NCBI GenBank assembly: GCA_036365455.1 | Contig: JAWQUS010000007.1 | Span: forward strand, 19,112,001 to 19,176,000 | Origin: Macrosoma leucophasiata | Lineage: Eukaryota; Arthropoda; Insecta; Lepidoptera; Hedylidae | Reading direction: 5' to 3' | Length of the DNA: 64,000 nt | Part shown: positions 43,447 to 55,214 of the stretch, in pieces | Layout: each line of letters begins with the position of its first letter | Numbering within the stretch: position 1 is the first letter of the stretch | The notes under the pieces: model-generated | Seen by the model: the letters and a program-made list of their open reading frames with translations, nothing else | Databases searched by the model: none | Told to the model about the DNA's origin: nothing | Translations under genes and position numbers: made by a program

Positions 43447-45159
43447 TCATAACTCCACGCATATTCAAACTGTCTCCATTATTAAGAAAGTATATTTGTC
43501 AAATGGGTAGCAAAACTGCGTATTAATGTGATTAAGTGACTTCTTTTTAATTAAAAACTTTAAACGTTAGTCTGAAAATGACTGAAAAAACTATAATTAC
43601 ATATTTTTTCAATTCATTCAGACAAAAATGTAATTGAAATTATGCATTTCTTAAAATTGCTTTACTAATTTACAATGGAACTACTCTACTCTGTTAATTT
43701 ACAAAGGAAATGAATTGACATTCGTTTCTTCAAAGACGTCGTCGAAAGTATTAGTAGGTACATTCATTCCATTTTCATGAATAGTGCTGAGAGTGTAGAT
43801 CATCAGCTGAATAAAGACTACCTGATAAATAGGTCAGATTATTATCTAAAATTACGGCTTACATTCTTTGAAATCAGTCTTCATGTACCTAACTGTGTAG
43901 GGTGATCAATAAAGAAGAAGAATGGGACATCTACAAGGTTTGAAAGAAGTATGTAGGGCGCACTTGCTTTAAACCTCGTAGGTAAGAAATTCAGTACAAA
44001 GATACATAACTACTATAAATCATCATCAAAGTTGTCATAGGAAAGTTAGATGGTAATGTATAGCCCTGTTATAACTATCACAGAGGTAAAACAACTTAGA
44101 CCACGTAGGTTAAGTATTTTGTCCACGTTGAACTCCTAAACTACTTGACCGATTTTAATCAAATTTAACATACCTCATGCAATTTGATCCAACTTGAATG
44201 ATACGATAGCTTACATCTGAATTTATTTTTCTTTTTTTAACATTTTATTTTTTTTAGGACATCTGGCGTTTTAAATTCTTTGGTTACCCCGTAAGGGACT
44301 TGGCGTGAAAATACATACATCTCAATTTGTAGTCGCTATAATAATATTATGATAGTGGCTAAATTTCACCCATGTGAAGCCAGTGCGGGGCGCTACTTCA
44401 AATATAGAAACAAATTCAATTACAGTTAGGTAAACAGATAATAATTCTGGCGGCATGTTTACGAGCGGACACGGTTAATTGTCTTATAATTTAGCCCCAT
44501 GACGGTACCCCTTTACCGTAATATAACTTTCCCAAAACATTTTTATTGCCTGCTTTTTTTTTCAAACGACTACCGCTTCGTTTACTTTCAGTGTGAATTG
44601 TGAAATAAAAAAGCTGCAAGCGTTTTAATTTGGACGATCCGAAGTATACGAGGTTACGGTTTAAGAAGGTATTGATAAAAACTAAATAATGGGTTCACTA
44701 TCATTCTTGTTGCATTCGATTTGTTATACCTCGATTACTAACGCTCTCGGCGAAAAATAAGCAATTTCCCTTCTATTTTTAAAAAGAAATGTTTGGGTAA
44801 ATCATCTATGAAAGAATTGAATTAATGCCGATGATTTTTTATCTGTTTCATTTAAAAATACAATTACGGGTAATAATGTTCTTTATTTTATAGATAAGAT
44901 AATAGACATAAATATGTATTAGCAAAGTAGCAAATGTTACCCAAAATTAACTACAAAACATTTTAGAATTAGATACTTAACCATTCAGGACCCTCGTAGG
45001 AAATTTTAAGATCATGCTTTAACTTATTCAAAAATGCTGATAGAATGAAGGTATTTTCAGTAAAATTACACTCAATATTTTGTATCTACTGCCCTGTCAT
45101 TTCTGGCTCAAACGTATAACAAATAAGACCTCAGAAGTTTATTATATTATATATCTTTA
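43447..45159. other. AT-rich intergenic, small repeat fragments
   Basis: A family A older-subfamily fragment at about 44045-44110 (GATGGTAATGTATAGCCCTG, AACTATCACAGAGG). Otherwise nothing recognised. Confidence 0.4.
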
Positions 45160-45433
45160 TTTTTATTTAATGGAAGTGGCCAACACGCATGCTGTTCACA
45201 ATGATGTTTGTTAAGTGATGACTGCAGCCTATAGACACCCACATGAAGACCAAGGTCAAAATGCAGATGCGTTACCACTCCTGAGGCCTAAGGTGTTATG
45301 CCTCTGTGCCGGCAAATACAGGGCCGTGACCGGAACACGATAGTGCTGAACACTACCATTTAGCGGCAAGAAAATTAGGTAATGCGGTGGTGGCTACGCC
45401 CGCGAGCTCCGTCACTGGAGCTATACCACCAGT
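45160..45433 (-). mobile_element. Family A SINE-like, full-length
   Basis: TTTAATGGAAGTGGCCAAC to the reverse of ACTGGTGGTATAGCTCCAGT. Short deletion after GGGCCGT. Confidence 0.92.
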
Positions 45434-45524
45434 AAAAGTAAATTCGTATCTTTTAATTACACCTTCATTTAAACTGAAATTAGTAAAATAGTGCAAAAAT
45501 AGTGTAGATATTGTTGGTCCCAGT

Positions 45525-45720
45525 TTTTCACCAACCATCAATGTGAATTGTACGCTTGTTTGCCACTTCTTGACATAAAAATGATAACATGTCAACACTA
45601 CGCTGTGGTTTTGGGTTCGATCCCAATTGGAGATATGTGCTATGGGATTTCCTGTAGGTAGATACCTATGCATGAATGCATCGTCGCAACCCCTTCGGGA
45701 TATTTATGCATGAAGGAATG
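45525..45720 (+). mobile_element. Family A 3' fragment and a B-box-bearing SINE fragment
   Basis: 45525-45580: ACCATCAATGTGAATTG, TTGCCACTTC (family A end). 45596-45720: TTGGGTTCGATCCCAATTGG is a B-box-like T arm, followed by CCCCTTCGGGATATTTATGC; remains of another tRNA-derived SINE. Confidence 0.55.
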
Positions 45721-46000
45721 AACTATGAATGCTTAATTTTGATTCAGTCACTCAGTGGGAGAAGCGTTTCAATGTTTAGGTACTAGTCATTCTTTTTCAT
45801 GACTTCTAACTGATCATTACAGCCGAAACACGATCAATACTGGACAAAAGCTTACCTCAAATATACCCACAAGAGTGTTGTACGTTGTACGTCATTAGGC
45901 CAGAATACGTCCTGAGTCATAATTAGTCATTGGCAGGCGGATTGGTGATCGCTGACGCTAACCGATCCCGCCTCAACCCATCCCGCATCATGTTTTTAAT

Positions 46001-46284
46001 AATGGCAACCCACATACGTCCCACTGCTGGGCACGAGTCTCTCCCCTCCTTGGGATGAGGCCTGGAGCTTACTCCACCACGCTAAGCTGCTCCAATGCGG
46101 GTTGGTAGAGTTATGGGTTAGTGGCCAACCCGCTGTCGGTTGTTTTCAAACCGCTCATAAGGCCTCCGACAAGGTTTTATGACTGCCACTAGCGGTCACC
46201 CATCACACACCCGACTGCGCCCGTATCGCTTAACCGAGTAGATCGCTTCCGATCTACACCAGCCGCGGGACCATGCGCGCTTCA
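46001..46284 (-). mobile_element. Family E SINE-like repeat (internal deletion)
   Basis: AATAATGGCAACCCACATAC, GGCACGAGTCTCTCCCC, TCGCTTCCGATCTACACCAG, CCATGCGCGCTTC. The GGGACCGACGGCTTAACG block is missing. Confidence 0.85.
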
Positions 46285-46314
46285 TTTGTATTTACTACTG
46301 TCCTATAAGACTGT

Positions 46315-46395
46315 TTGACCACCATTGTTCAGTTGACACTAGCAGAAGAAATCTTCTCCTCTCGTGGGTGATGGGATCGTCACGTCCCGACGCCA
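46315..46395 (-). repeat. Family H fragment
   Basis: TTTGACCACCATTGTTCAG, AATCTTCTCCTCTCGTGGG, GATCGTCACGTCCCGACG, the reverse of 5661-5775. Confidence 0.6.
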
Positions 46396-46457
46396 TCTTT
46401 ACTCCTATTTAACGATCATCAAATATTGAAGTTAAAAGTTTTAAGACTTTATTTTGA

Positions 46458-46810
46458 ACTAGCGGCCCGCCCCGGCTTCGTGCGCGTACAATGTTACCTA
46501 CCCTCTCCTGTTCGTCTTAGCGTGATGATTATAGACATAGCATAAAGCCTTCCTCGATATCTTTTATAGTTTAGGCAGCGTAACGCAAAATAAGTAACTT
46601 TTCTGGTTGATTTTTTACACCTTGTGTCCGAAAATCCCAAATATCTTACGGAACCCAATTGTTTCCAAAATTAAATATAGCCTATGTTACCCGTAGATAA
46701 TGTAGCTTTCGAATAGTAAATGATTTTTTAAAATCGGTCGAGTAGTTTTTGAGCCTATTCAATACAACCAAACAAACAAAGTTTTCCTCTTTATAATATT
46801 AGTGTAGATT
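46458..46810 (-). mobile_element. Family M dispersed element, near complete
   Basis: Begins ACTAGCGGCCCGCCCCGGCTTCG (minus-strand 3' end) and ends TTTATAATATTAGTGTAG. Interior: TACCCGTAGATAATGTAGC, AAAATCGGTCGAGTAGTTT. This outline is widespread in Lepidoptera. Confidence 0.65.
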
Positions 46811-47774
46811 AATTTATATACGTTCGTGTTGCCTAATTTTATCTTGGTTAAATATATGTTTAATCTAATCTAGATCTGTTATGTTATTGTCTTGTTGTCT
46901 TAATTCTCATTATCTTTAGTTGAGATTTGCGAATTATTGTTTTCTTTAGAATGCCTTGATCTAAGCATACACTTTGTTTATCTGCGAATGTGTACAAGGC
47001 TAGACGCTTTATGGATTTTGAAAACTGGGTCTCAGGGCGCCCAAAATACAGGTTCTGCCAAGTTTGGGGTGCGTTGGTTAGTTACAATAAGAAAAATCAA
47101 TCCTGTATTCGTTTAGTTTTAAATATATTCATGTATGAATGTCTTTGTGAATGCAATAAATGATTTATGATTTATAGCAACCAATATCTTCAAATTTAAC
47201 CTGAATTACTAAATCTTCTTGGAAGCAAATTTTCAATGGCTCAATACACACGTACTTGCTAAACGTGCAACTGATAACAAAATTCTGTACTTGAGCCTAC
47301 CTGCGAGAGTACCGTTACGCCAACTAACGATTCCAAGAAGGTCATGCGCACTAAACTTCAAATTCCATTAATTTTTTTTGCGCCGTCTCGGCATTGCTTC
47401 GCGACTAACCAAGGCTATGCATTTTTCTGTGAAACAGGGTGATGCATGCTAAGATGGTAATAAAATTCGTTTTTGGCTAGTGACAATTCTAATATAGTAC
47501 TTAGGTACCTATGTATCGGTGGGAGTAAATGAGATTAGTGGACCATGCGGCGTTTGTTCAAAAGAAATACATTTTTTTAAATTGGTGTTTGTGTTTCGAT
47601 TCCCATCCGAAGTCTAATTCCACTTTTCAATTTTGTATCTTAAAAGTGTCTCGGTTTACGGAAGAAAATTTACAGATTTAATAGACAAATAATACTACAA
47701 TTACTTATTTTTTAATTATAATACATGATCAAACGAACTTACAAGTGAAGTTCGATCAGTATTATATGAGTCGC
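46811..47774. other. AT-rich intergenic, nothing recognised
   Basis: A short SINE-like fragment at 47590-47640 (TTTCGATTCCCATCCGAAG). No gene. Confidence 0.35.
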
Positions 47775-47842
47775 TTATTCGAAGACATAGAATTATAATA
47801 TGTATAATTAAATACATATTATAATTCTATGTCTTCGAATAA
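47775..47842. repeat. 31-bp perfect hairpin, 6-nt loop
   Basis: Arms 47775-47805 and 47812-47842 are perfect complements; pairing continues outward with TCGC/GCGA after a one-base bulge. Confidence 0.93.
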
Positions 47843-48640
47843 TGCGACGAAGTATAATTCAAAACAAGTTTTATGAGAATTGTACCTACTTAAAAAGGAA
47901 TCCGGTAGTAGGTACCTACCAAATTTCATTTTTTTAAAATCAAGATTCTTATTTAATTTTTTCAATAAGGTATACATGTATAAATAACTATCGCAACGTT
48001 TATACTTTCGTGACGGATAGAGAGAGAAGAATACATATCTACTCAGGTACTTAATGTTTCTACAAACACTGGTCAAGATGCTACCTCACCTACCTAAGTA
48101 CCTATCACATTTCACGTAGGTGGGTTCTGTCCCATAGAATCAATGCTAATTATATGATATGATCAATGTAATTTCAATTTTGTTCTTTATAATTCGATAT
48201 TAAATGACGATGACTCATTATTTTATGTTCCAGTTAGGTATGTGGAGTAAACATTTATTTAAGAAGCAAATTGTAATTGACATACCTATCTACAGCTAAT
48301 TCATTATCTTATGCTGGGTTACATTATCTTACTTTAAGTTAATAAAAAATGTTAAAGTTCTGATTGAGTAAAAAAATTAGTAGCATAATTTGAAAATTGT
48401 CGAATGACGTCATAATTTTAACTACTACCCCTAACTAGCCGAGCTACGCTGGTTAATGTTAAAGTTAACCTGAAGTCAAGTCAGATGATGAGGGAATCTG
48501 TCAAGCCTGAAACTTTAGTTATGCCAAAAATACGTTGGTCCAACGCATTTCGCAGTCGCTGTAAAGTAAATATTACTGTTATTGTTAAATTTGTTAAAAA
48601 CCATAACTTTTACAAATATTTTTGTGCAATCGTCCCTAAA
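47843..48640. other. AT-rich intergenic, nothing recognised
   Basis: No gene or recognised repeat. Confidence 0.35.
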
Positions 48641-48644
48641 TTCC

Positions 48645-48832
48645 TACTAATATTATAAATGCGAAAGTAACTTCTGTCTGTCTGTTACCTTTTCACGTCC
48701 AAACGACTGAACCGATTTTAATGAAATTTGGTACAGAGATAGAGCTGACTTTGAGAAAGAACATAAGCTACTTAGTTATTTATAAATCGAAATCCACGCG
48801 GGCGAAGCCGCGGGCAACAGCTATATTATATA
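48645..48832 (+). mobile_element. Family I/M short dispersed element
   Basis: TACTAATATTATAAATGCGAA, ACTTCTGTCTGTCTGTTACC, CGACTGAACCGATTTTAATG, ending ACGCGGGCGAAGCCGCGGGC. Confidence 0.7.
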
Positions 48833-48919
48833 ATGTAAATGAATACACGATCGATATTGCGACAGAGCAAGCAAAGTTCACCAATACAATGAACAGGGCT
48901 ACCTCATATTTATGTATCG

Positions 48920-49280
48920 TATCAAACCATCGACAGAACGTGTGAGATTTGTTCAAACATTTGAGACAGTGCCACCCACTTTTCGGGCGACGAATCGCCG
49001 TTTAAAACCACTTAATGACAAATGCGACCAAATATTGACAGCGCAACATAAAAACAAAAGGGATCGAGCTCCGGGGGCGGGCCGGTGTCAATCTCAAGAA
49101 CAAATACACGAATGTTTGACGTACGAATTACGTGACAACTTTAGTTCTGTTTGTTTGCGCCGCTGTTTGCTTTGTTCTGGGTGGGAGTTTGGGAAATTAG
49201 ATTGCGACATGATGGGAAAAAACTCGGGCAAATGTGCAGCGGATGTAGGCAGATGTGGATTTTACGGTAATACCTTGTGA
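48920..49280. other. Unique GC-richer island with Sox/Fox-like motifs
   Basis: No repeat match. Open for 122 codons on the plus strand (48912-49280), but cysteine-rich without a recognisable spacing and with no domain. Motif-like words: AACAAAAGGGATC, CCGGGGGCGGGCC (KLF/Sp-like), TCTGTTTGTTTGCGCC (Fox-like), TGCTTTGTTCTGGG (Sox-like). Coding cannot be excluded. Confidence 0.35.
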
Positions 49281-50039
49281 ACGTTACATAGATACTGTTC
49301 TTAGTTCAAATTATTTTTTCTCTAACATTACCTTATGGTACTTTATAGGTGTATAGGAAGGATACGAAATTTTATATATAAATTGAACAAAGTAGGCGAA
49401 TAAAATATTATATTACAAACATTTTGAACTCGACAGTTTATTCGAGGAAATGCCTTGATATTCCTTTAATCAAGTGGCCGTTTTATTGTTACTGATTTTT
49501 TTCTTTCGGTAGATAATAATAGTAGGTACCTAATAGGTTACTTAAGAGGAATCACAATGTCAACTGTAAGGGATGAAGCTAAACAAACATCAGAAAACTA
49601 ACAAAACTTATTAAACTTTAAAATTAAGATGAAGCAACCCTTTGGAAGTACATATTATTCGAATCAAATGTATGACAGAACATTTCAAACCTAACATTTA
49701 ATACCTAATAAATAAATGTTTTCATGCATGCATGCAAATAAACTGCTATAATACATACATTGAACACATTTGTAAAGTTAGAGTGTCCACTGATAATAAA
49801 TTCCCTATAACGAAAAAAAATTATCTACATAATTAAAAACTAGGATCTCAAACGTAGTCTTAATAATTATGTCATAGTAAGGATTAACTAATTCGGACTT
49901 TAATGCAACAGCATCGCATCAACGTGTTATATTTTTAGGTACCTACAACCAAAGAAGTTACAATGTTAGATGGAGGTATAAAAAGACATGAAAAAAAAAT
50001 CGTTCTGATCCGAGTCTCAATTGTTTTTGAGGTATATGT
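49281..50039. other. AT-rich intergenic, nothing recognised
   Basis: No gene or recognised repeat. Confidence 0.4.
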
Positions 50040-50052
50040 AACTGTTTCTTTA

Positions 50053-50317
50053 TTTTTATTTTTAAAGAAAAATGGAAAGAAAAATTTTACTTCAGGCGAG
50101 ACTCGAACTCGCTACCTACTGAGAATCTAGTCCAGCCGCTCTTCCAATTGAGCTACTGAAGCCCTGCCCGATTTGTCAAATCTTTCCTTCACATCTATTG
50201 CATTGCTTTATGGTAGCAGCAGCGCCATCTATTACCAATTTTAATTATCATTTTTTTTTTCCTTAAAAATAAAAATATATTTCCCAAGCATGTGTTAATG
50301 CGAAATAATATAAAAAC
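50053..50317 (+). mobile_element. Family D SINE with inverted 5' half
   Basis: Flanked by a perfect 13-bp repeat AACTGTTTCTTTA (50040-50052, 50318-50330). The left part is reversed: TTTTTAAAGAAAAATGGAAAG, tRNA-like head, leader ending near CCATCTATTACCAA. The right part is the plus-oriented tail AATATATTTCCCAAGCATG to AATAATATAAAAAC. The two parts meet at the same element position (AAAAATAAAAA). Confidence 0.88.
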
Positions 50318-50517
50318 AACTGTTTCTTTAAATGCAGTTTCTTTATCAATGTCCAGGTTACTCGTTAAGCTCAAGAATCAGAAGATTTTTAATTTTTTTT
50401 AACTAACAACTACACGAATGTGTGCTACAACAACTACACGAATTTGTGTTGCTTATATTAGCGTGATTTCTTACCTTAATACCTATTTACTTCATATAGA
50501 TAACAAATAAATAAAAA

Positions 50518-50690
50518 CGTTTACACTTACAGTCCCACACAAGGTATAAACCTGTGACGTGGGCACCCACGTCACACGTCACGCTGTACACACACAACAC
50601 AAAAACAAACACCCAGACCCGAAACAAATAGCTGTAGGCCATACAAATAATTATACCGGTACGGATATCGTACCCGAATCGAAACGAATA
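50518..50690 (-). mobile_element. Family C SINE, head degraded
   Basis: ACTTACAGTCCCACACAAGG, AACACCCAGACCCGAAAC, TGTAGGCCATACAAATA, then a degenerate tRNA-like part. Confidence 0.75.
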
Positions 50691-50776
50691 TAAAAATATA
50701 AGCTATTTAAAAACAACGCGGTACATATTTGTACCCATGTGAATATAAATTATTTTGCTAGTAATATAAAAAATGG

Positions 50777-51036
50777 ACTGGTGATAGAGCTCGAGTGACG
50801 GAGCTCGCGGGCGTAGTCACCACCGCATTACCTAAGATACTTGCCGCTAAATGGTAGTGTTCAGCACTATCGTATTTCGGTCAGGTGGTAATATACCTAA
50901 GCCCTGTAATTTCCGGCACAGAGGCATAACACCTAAGGCCTCAGGAGTGGTAACGCATCTGCATTTCGACCTTGGTCTTTGTGTTGCATGCATGCAACTG
51001 CATGCTTATTTGCCACGTCAATTACATTTTAAAAAA
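50777..51036 (+). mobile_element. Family A SINE-like, near full-length
   Basis: ACTGGTGATAGAGCTCGAGT to GCCACGTCAATTACATTTTAA, with a gap in the CTATAGGCTGCAG segment. Confidence 0.9.
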
Positions 51037-51054
51037 TGGAGGTGGTACATGTAT

Positions 51055-51240
51055 GATGATAATGATGGCCCTGTAATAACTATCACAGAAGCGAAAAGGC
51101 TTAAACCTCAGGCCCTCAGGCAGGCAGGCAACGTATCTGCATTTAAATGTCTCGTTTTTGTGTTGATGACTAAAGGCTGCAGCCGTCATTATAATATCCC
51201 TGTAAACTATTTGCTGGTTTGCAACTATCAGACAAAAAAA
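51055..51240 (+). mobile_element. Family A (older subfamily), 3' part
   Basis: GGCCCTGTAATAACTATCAC, AGAAGCGAAAAGGCTTAAAC, AAGGCTGCAGCCGTCAT. Confidence 0.7.
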
Positions 51241-51247
51241 CATAATT

Positions 51248-51465
51248 TTGGCGAGTCAGTTGGTGCAGCGAGGTGTGACGATCGTTTTAACCGAGGCTCA
51301 CCAGTTTGATCCCCGTACCGGGGCAAATATTTGTATCGCTTACCTATATATATATATACCTTCCTATATTGCCGAATATATATATATGTATATTGTGTAT
51401 GTATTGTGTGTGTAATGATACCTAAGACATAGGTTTATACCTCGAGCGGGGCTTTGTGTGTTAAT
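51248..51465 (+). mobile_element. Family C SINE with internal (TA)n
   Basis: GAGTCAGTTGGTGCAGCGAG head, B box GTTTGATCCCCG, AAATATTTGTATCGC, two short TA runs, then ATAGGTTTATACCTCGAGCG. Confidence 0.75.
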
Positions 51466-51484
51466 TTTATTATTATCTGTATGA

Positions 51485-51862
51485 AGTAAATAGCATATAA
51501 TAATAATAATGCATCCCATTATACGTCCCACTGCTGAGCACGAGTCTCTCCCCTTTTTGGGAGGAGGTTTGGAGCTTACTCCACTACGCTGCTCCAATGC
51601 GGGTTGATGGAGATAAGGGTTAGTGGCCATCCCGCTGTCGGTTGTTTTTCAAACCGCCCATAAAGCCTCCGACAAGGTTTTAAGCGACTGCTATGTATCG
51701 ATAGCAACCGGGACCGACGGCTTAACGTGCCCTTCGAAGCACGGAAACGCGCATTTTTAATTTGCCACTAGCGGTCACCCATCACACACCCGACCGCGTC
51801 CAAATCGCTTAACCGAGTAGATCGCTTACGATCTACACCAACGCGGGGTCATGCGCGCTTCT
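51485..51862 (-). mobile_element. Family E SINE-like repeat, full-length
   Basis: (TAA)n tail at the left, ATGCATCCCATTATACGTCCC, through ACGGCTTAACGTGCCC to GTCATGCGCGCTTC at the right. Confidence 0.9.
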
Positions 51863-52037
51863 AAAATAGCATATTAGGTAATTGAAAATAAATGTATAGA
51901 ATAATTTCTAACAGGTAATAATGCGAATTTTAAACAGCATCTATGATTCGGTTCAAAGACCATCGACGAGTGCACGACCTTCGAAGAAACGTTAGTGTGT
52001 GATTAGAAAGCGGTGCAATCATAGCAATGACATGTCG

Positions 52038-52117
52038 CCTACCGTGAGAGGGAAACAATGCGTCGTGGGAACCGTGATTGCACCCCAGGTCGCGGTTCGA
52101 GTCCGATGCACGGTAGG
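52038..52117 (+). ncRNA. tRNA-sized element with 9-bp acceptor-like stem (pseudo-tRNA or SINE head)
   Basis: CCTACCGTG (52038-52046) pairs perfectly with CACGGTAGG (52109-52117). A B-box-like GGTTCGAGTCC (52094-52104) sits at T-loop distance from the 3' strand. No convincing A box or D arm, and no clear anticodon arm. Probably the head of another SINE family. Confidence 0.4.
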
Positions 52118-52309
52118 GTGCGAAACTCACATCCGGAAACCATGATTTTTGTTATTAATTCACTTACAACGTTTTAACAGTTTTTTGTTTGTTTCAATAT
52201 TCGTGGTTTACGTCATGTTATGGGATGTGCGATACAAGTTGATTTTTAATGTGATAAACAAACATACAGTTCATATGGATGTTACGTGAATATTATAGAC
52301 TGTAGATAT

Positions 52310-52520
52310 CAATTTTTTTTATGTAAGTAAAGTGGCAAACAAGCATGCAGTTCACATTGATATTAATTGATGGCTGCAGGCTATAGATATTTACATAAAA
52401 TGCAGATGCGTTACTACTCCTGGAGCCTAAGGTGGTATGCCTCTGTGCCGGAAATAACGGGGCACCGGAGGTTAAAATGCAGATGCGTTCACACCCTGAA
52501 GCCTAAGTTTTGTTTTGCCC
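52310..52520 (-). mobile_element. Family A SINE-like, rearranged
   Basis: AAGTGGCAAACAAGCATGCAG, TGATGGCTGCAGGCTATAG and GCCTCTGTGCCGGAAATAAC, then a jump back to AAAATGCAGATGCG, so part of the element is present twice. Confidence 0.75.
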
Positions 52521-53751
52521 ATTTGGTCGTTATAGCACGCTCATACAAAGCTTGTTAGTTAGTTTGAACGCTAATCTCAGGAAATTGAGAACGAATTGAA
52601 AAAAAAATGTGTTGGATGTTTAATTTATTTAGAATGTCTGGCTATAAAGTCAAAAAAATATTGCAGAAATTTGAAAAAAATCTTGTTTGAAGCCGGGTTT
52701 ATTAATCGATATTGGAATGAATAATTGTTTATTTTAATAACTCGAAATCGAATAAATTCAGAATCGAAGTCAATTTTTTTTGTTTGGGTCCGAGTATTAG
52801 CTTTCTTCACACGAATCACGCCCCATCACTAAGCGAAAGTAGTGTTTAAATTAATTCAGCTTAAACACTGGGGCGTATTTACGGGATTAACTTCATTTTA
52901 TCCCAGGGGACGAAAAAGTGTTCCAATTCTATCAACTATTTCAAGGGACTTGATTAAATCCTCACCCCTTGCGTGTTGACAGTAATTGATTGAGAAAATC
53001 CTTGAGGCAATCTACTTGTGTTTTGGCAGTAATAACTCATGTCGTGTCTGGAAATACATTATAGTTTTTTTTATATTTAAGAAAACTTCACATATGTTTT
53101 TATTGAAGGAGGTGAATGAAGTACCCGTTGATTTTACCTACGTTTCAAAACTCTTAATTACAAAACCAACGTTTCGCAACGATTTCGTTTCACATTTCAA
53201 TTTTACATAACTACATAAATAATTTTATTACAAAACTATTCATTTCATAACTTAACTTCATAAATATGTAATTCATATCGCGTACTCATCACGCAAATGT
53301 TCAGTTTTCCCAAATGCAATGTTTTGAAAACATATACCTATTATAGAAAAAAAAAATTGGTGCTAATTTATTGCGAAATTATTTATTTTAAAAAATCTGC
53401 AGAGATCGACTTAGCCAGGTTAGGTCGAAAGGTATTTCTAAAATTAATTCATAGATATTAGGTACTTGCTGTTGAAGAATAAATTATATGCGAAGTAAAA
53501 TGTTGTGATGATTATATATTTACGTAATCAAATGTTTGCGAAATAATTAGTATACGAATCGTTGAGTTGCGAAATGATACCTTTACGGAATTATGTATTT
53601 GTGGAATTAATAGTTGTACACTATTAAACGTTGGTTTTGAAATGAAGATTTGCGTAACGTTTGTCGATAAAACATTAGTTAACCGAACGAATGCATTGAA
53701 ACGTATACGCAAACACCTACAATTCGGCAGCTATGCTTTGTCCCATATAAT
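52521..53751. other. AT-rich intergenic, nothing recognised
   Basis: No gene or recognised repeat. Confidence 0.4.
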
Positions 53752-54210
53752 AAATGGCTGATTGACATCTGTCCGGGCATATTACCAAACTCAGAGTTTA
53801 TTACTCGTATTTCCAGAAATTTTGATCCCGATAGCATTTACATCCCGAAAGTAGGCACCTACCTACTGGTACTACATATACTTATATGTGTTATTAAACC
53901 TATAAATGTACCTATACTTCTCGCATTATTCAGTAAAACTGTATGTATACAACCTTTGAGAATAATAACAAACGATTGGTCAATCGATAAATCCCGACCC
54001 AAGGATCGAACCCACGATCTCAGAGTAGGAGTAGTGGTCTGCTACCTATAGACTTTTACATTACTGCCTCAGTAGGCAGTTCAGGAAATTTTGACAGTTT
54101 TCATCATAACGTTTGTATAACTGACTAGATGGCTTAGTGGTAGCAAGCTACTGCTGCCTGTGGTCCCAGGTTTGATTACTGAGACAGGTACCTAAGTGAT
54201 ATTAGGATTT
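53752..54210. mobile_element. Two head-to-head family B copies
   Basis: 53752-54077, minus: body CTGTCCGGGCATATTACC, head with AAGGATCGAACCCACGA, CAGAGTAGGAGTAGTGGTC. 54120-54205, plus: head GATGGCTTAGTGGTAGCAAG, CCAGGTTTGATTACTG. A third scrap of head (GTGGCCTGCTAACACTAAGC) is at 54288-54310. Confidence 0.75.
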
Positions 54211-54320
54211 TTTCATTAGAAAAGATCCCCGTGATTTGAGTGATGTGTTGAATGTCAGATGAATATCTATTACGTACCTAGTAGTAGTCGTGGCCTGCTA
54301 ACACTAAGCCACTTTTTTTC

Positions 54321-54610
54321 TTTTTTTTTTTTATGTAATAAAAGTGGCAAACAAGCGTGCAGTTCACATTGATGTTAAGTGATGACTGCAGCCTATAGAC
54401 ACCCACACAATCACCAGAGGTCAAAATACAAATGCGCTGCCACTCCTGAGGCATTAGGTGTTATGCCTCTGTGCCGGAAATTACAGAGCCGTACATTACC
54501 ACCTGACCGAAACATGATAGTGCTGAACACTACCATTTAACGGCAAGTATATTAGGTAATGCGGTGGTGCCTACGCCCGCGAGCTCCATCACTGGAGCTC
54601 TACCACCAGT
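54321..54610 (-). mobile_element. Family A SINE-like, full-length
   Basis: Poly(T), TTATGTAATAAAAGTGGC to the reverse of ACTGGTGGTAGAGCTCCAGT at 54610. Confidence 0.95.
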
Positions 54611-54827
54611 AAAAAACTGAGGTTAATGTCGCATATTATGTTTTAATAATCCATAAATATTTCAGTTTCTTGTTTTAATTAATATAAAGATATATTTAAC
54701 AAACAGACACTCTCTGGTCTTACTCGTACCATATTCACTTTGTGTTGGAATTATTGTAAGTAGGTTTAAGCATATCACGGAAATGTAGATAACATTATAA
54801 TTCATATTTTATGTTACCTACATCTTA

Positions 54828-55018
54828 CTACTATTATAAATGTGAAAGTATGGATGTTTGTTTGTTTGATGCTCAATCACGCTAAAACTTTACGGATTTC
54901 GATTCAATTTCGTTCACCGGTAAAGTATATATGGCCATAACACATAGAATACTTTTTATTTAGGTAAACAATGTAGGTAACATTTCACTTGTGCGAAGCC
55001 AGGGCGGACTGCTAGTAT
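54828..55018 (+). mobile_element. Family M short dispersed element
   Basis: CTACTATTATAAATGTGAAAG, TTGATGCTCAATCACGC, ending CGAAGCCAGGGCGGACTGC-TAGT. Confidence 0.65.
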
Positions 55019-55214
55019 AAATATATAAATAATGTTAAGTATATTTTTTGACGCAAACTTAATATGTGCTACTTAATAGGTTAAAAGAATAAAAACCTGA
55101 AAACGCTGTATTAACTTTCCTGCCTACACCATTTGTTGAAACATTTTAAAATAGGATTCAGTAATAATTAAATGAATGTAGGTAACATGAATCATCCATT
55201 ATATTAAAAAATAT

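Noticed and set aside
48912..49280. 122-codon ORF as a small cysteine-rich protein gene
   Set aside because: No signal peptide, no regular cysteine spacing and no domain; the Met is not in a convincing start context. Kept only as an unassigned island.
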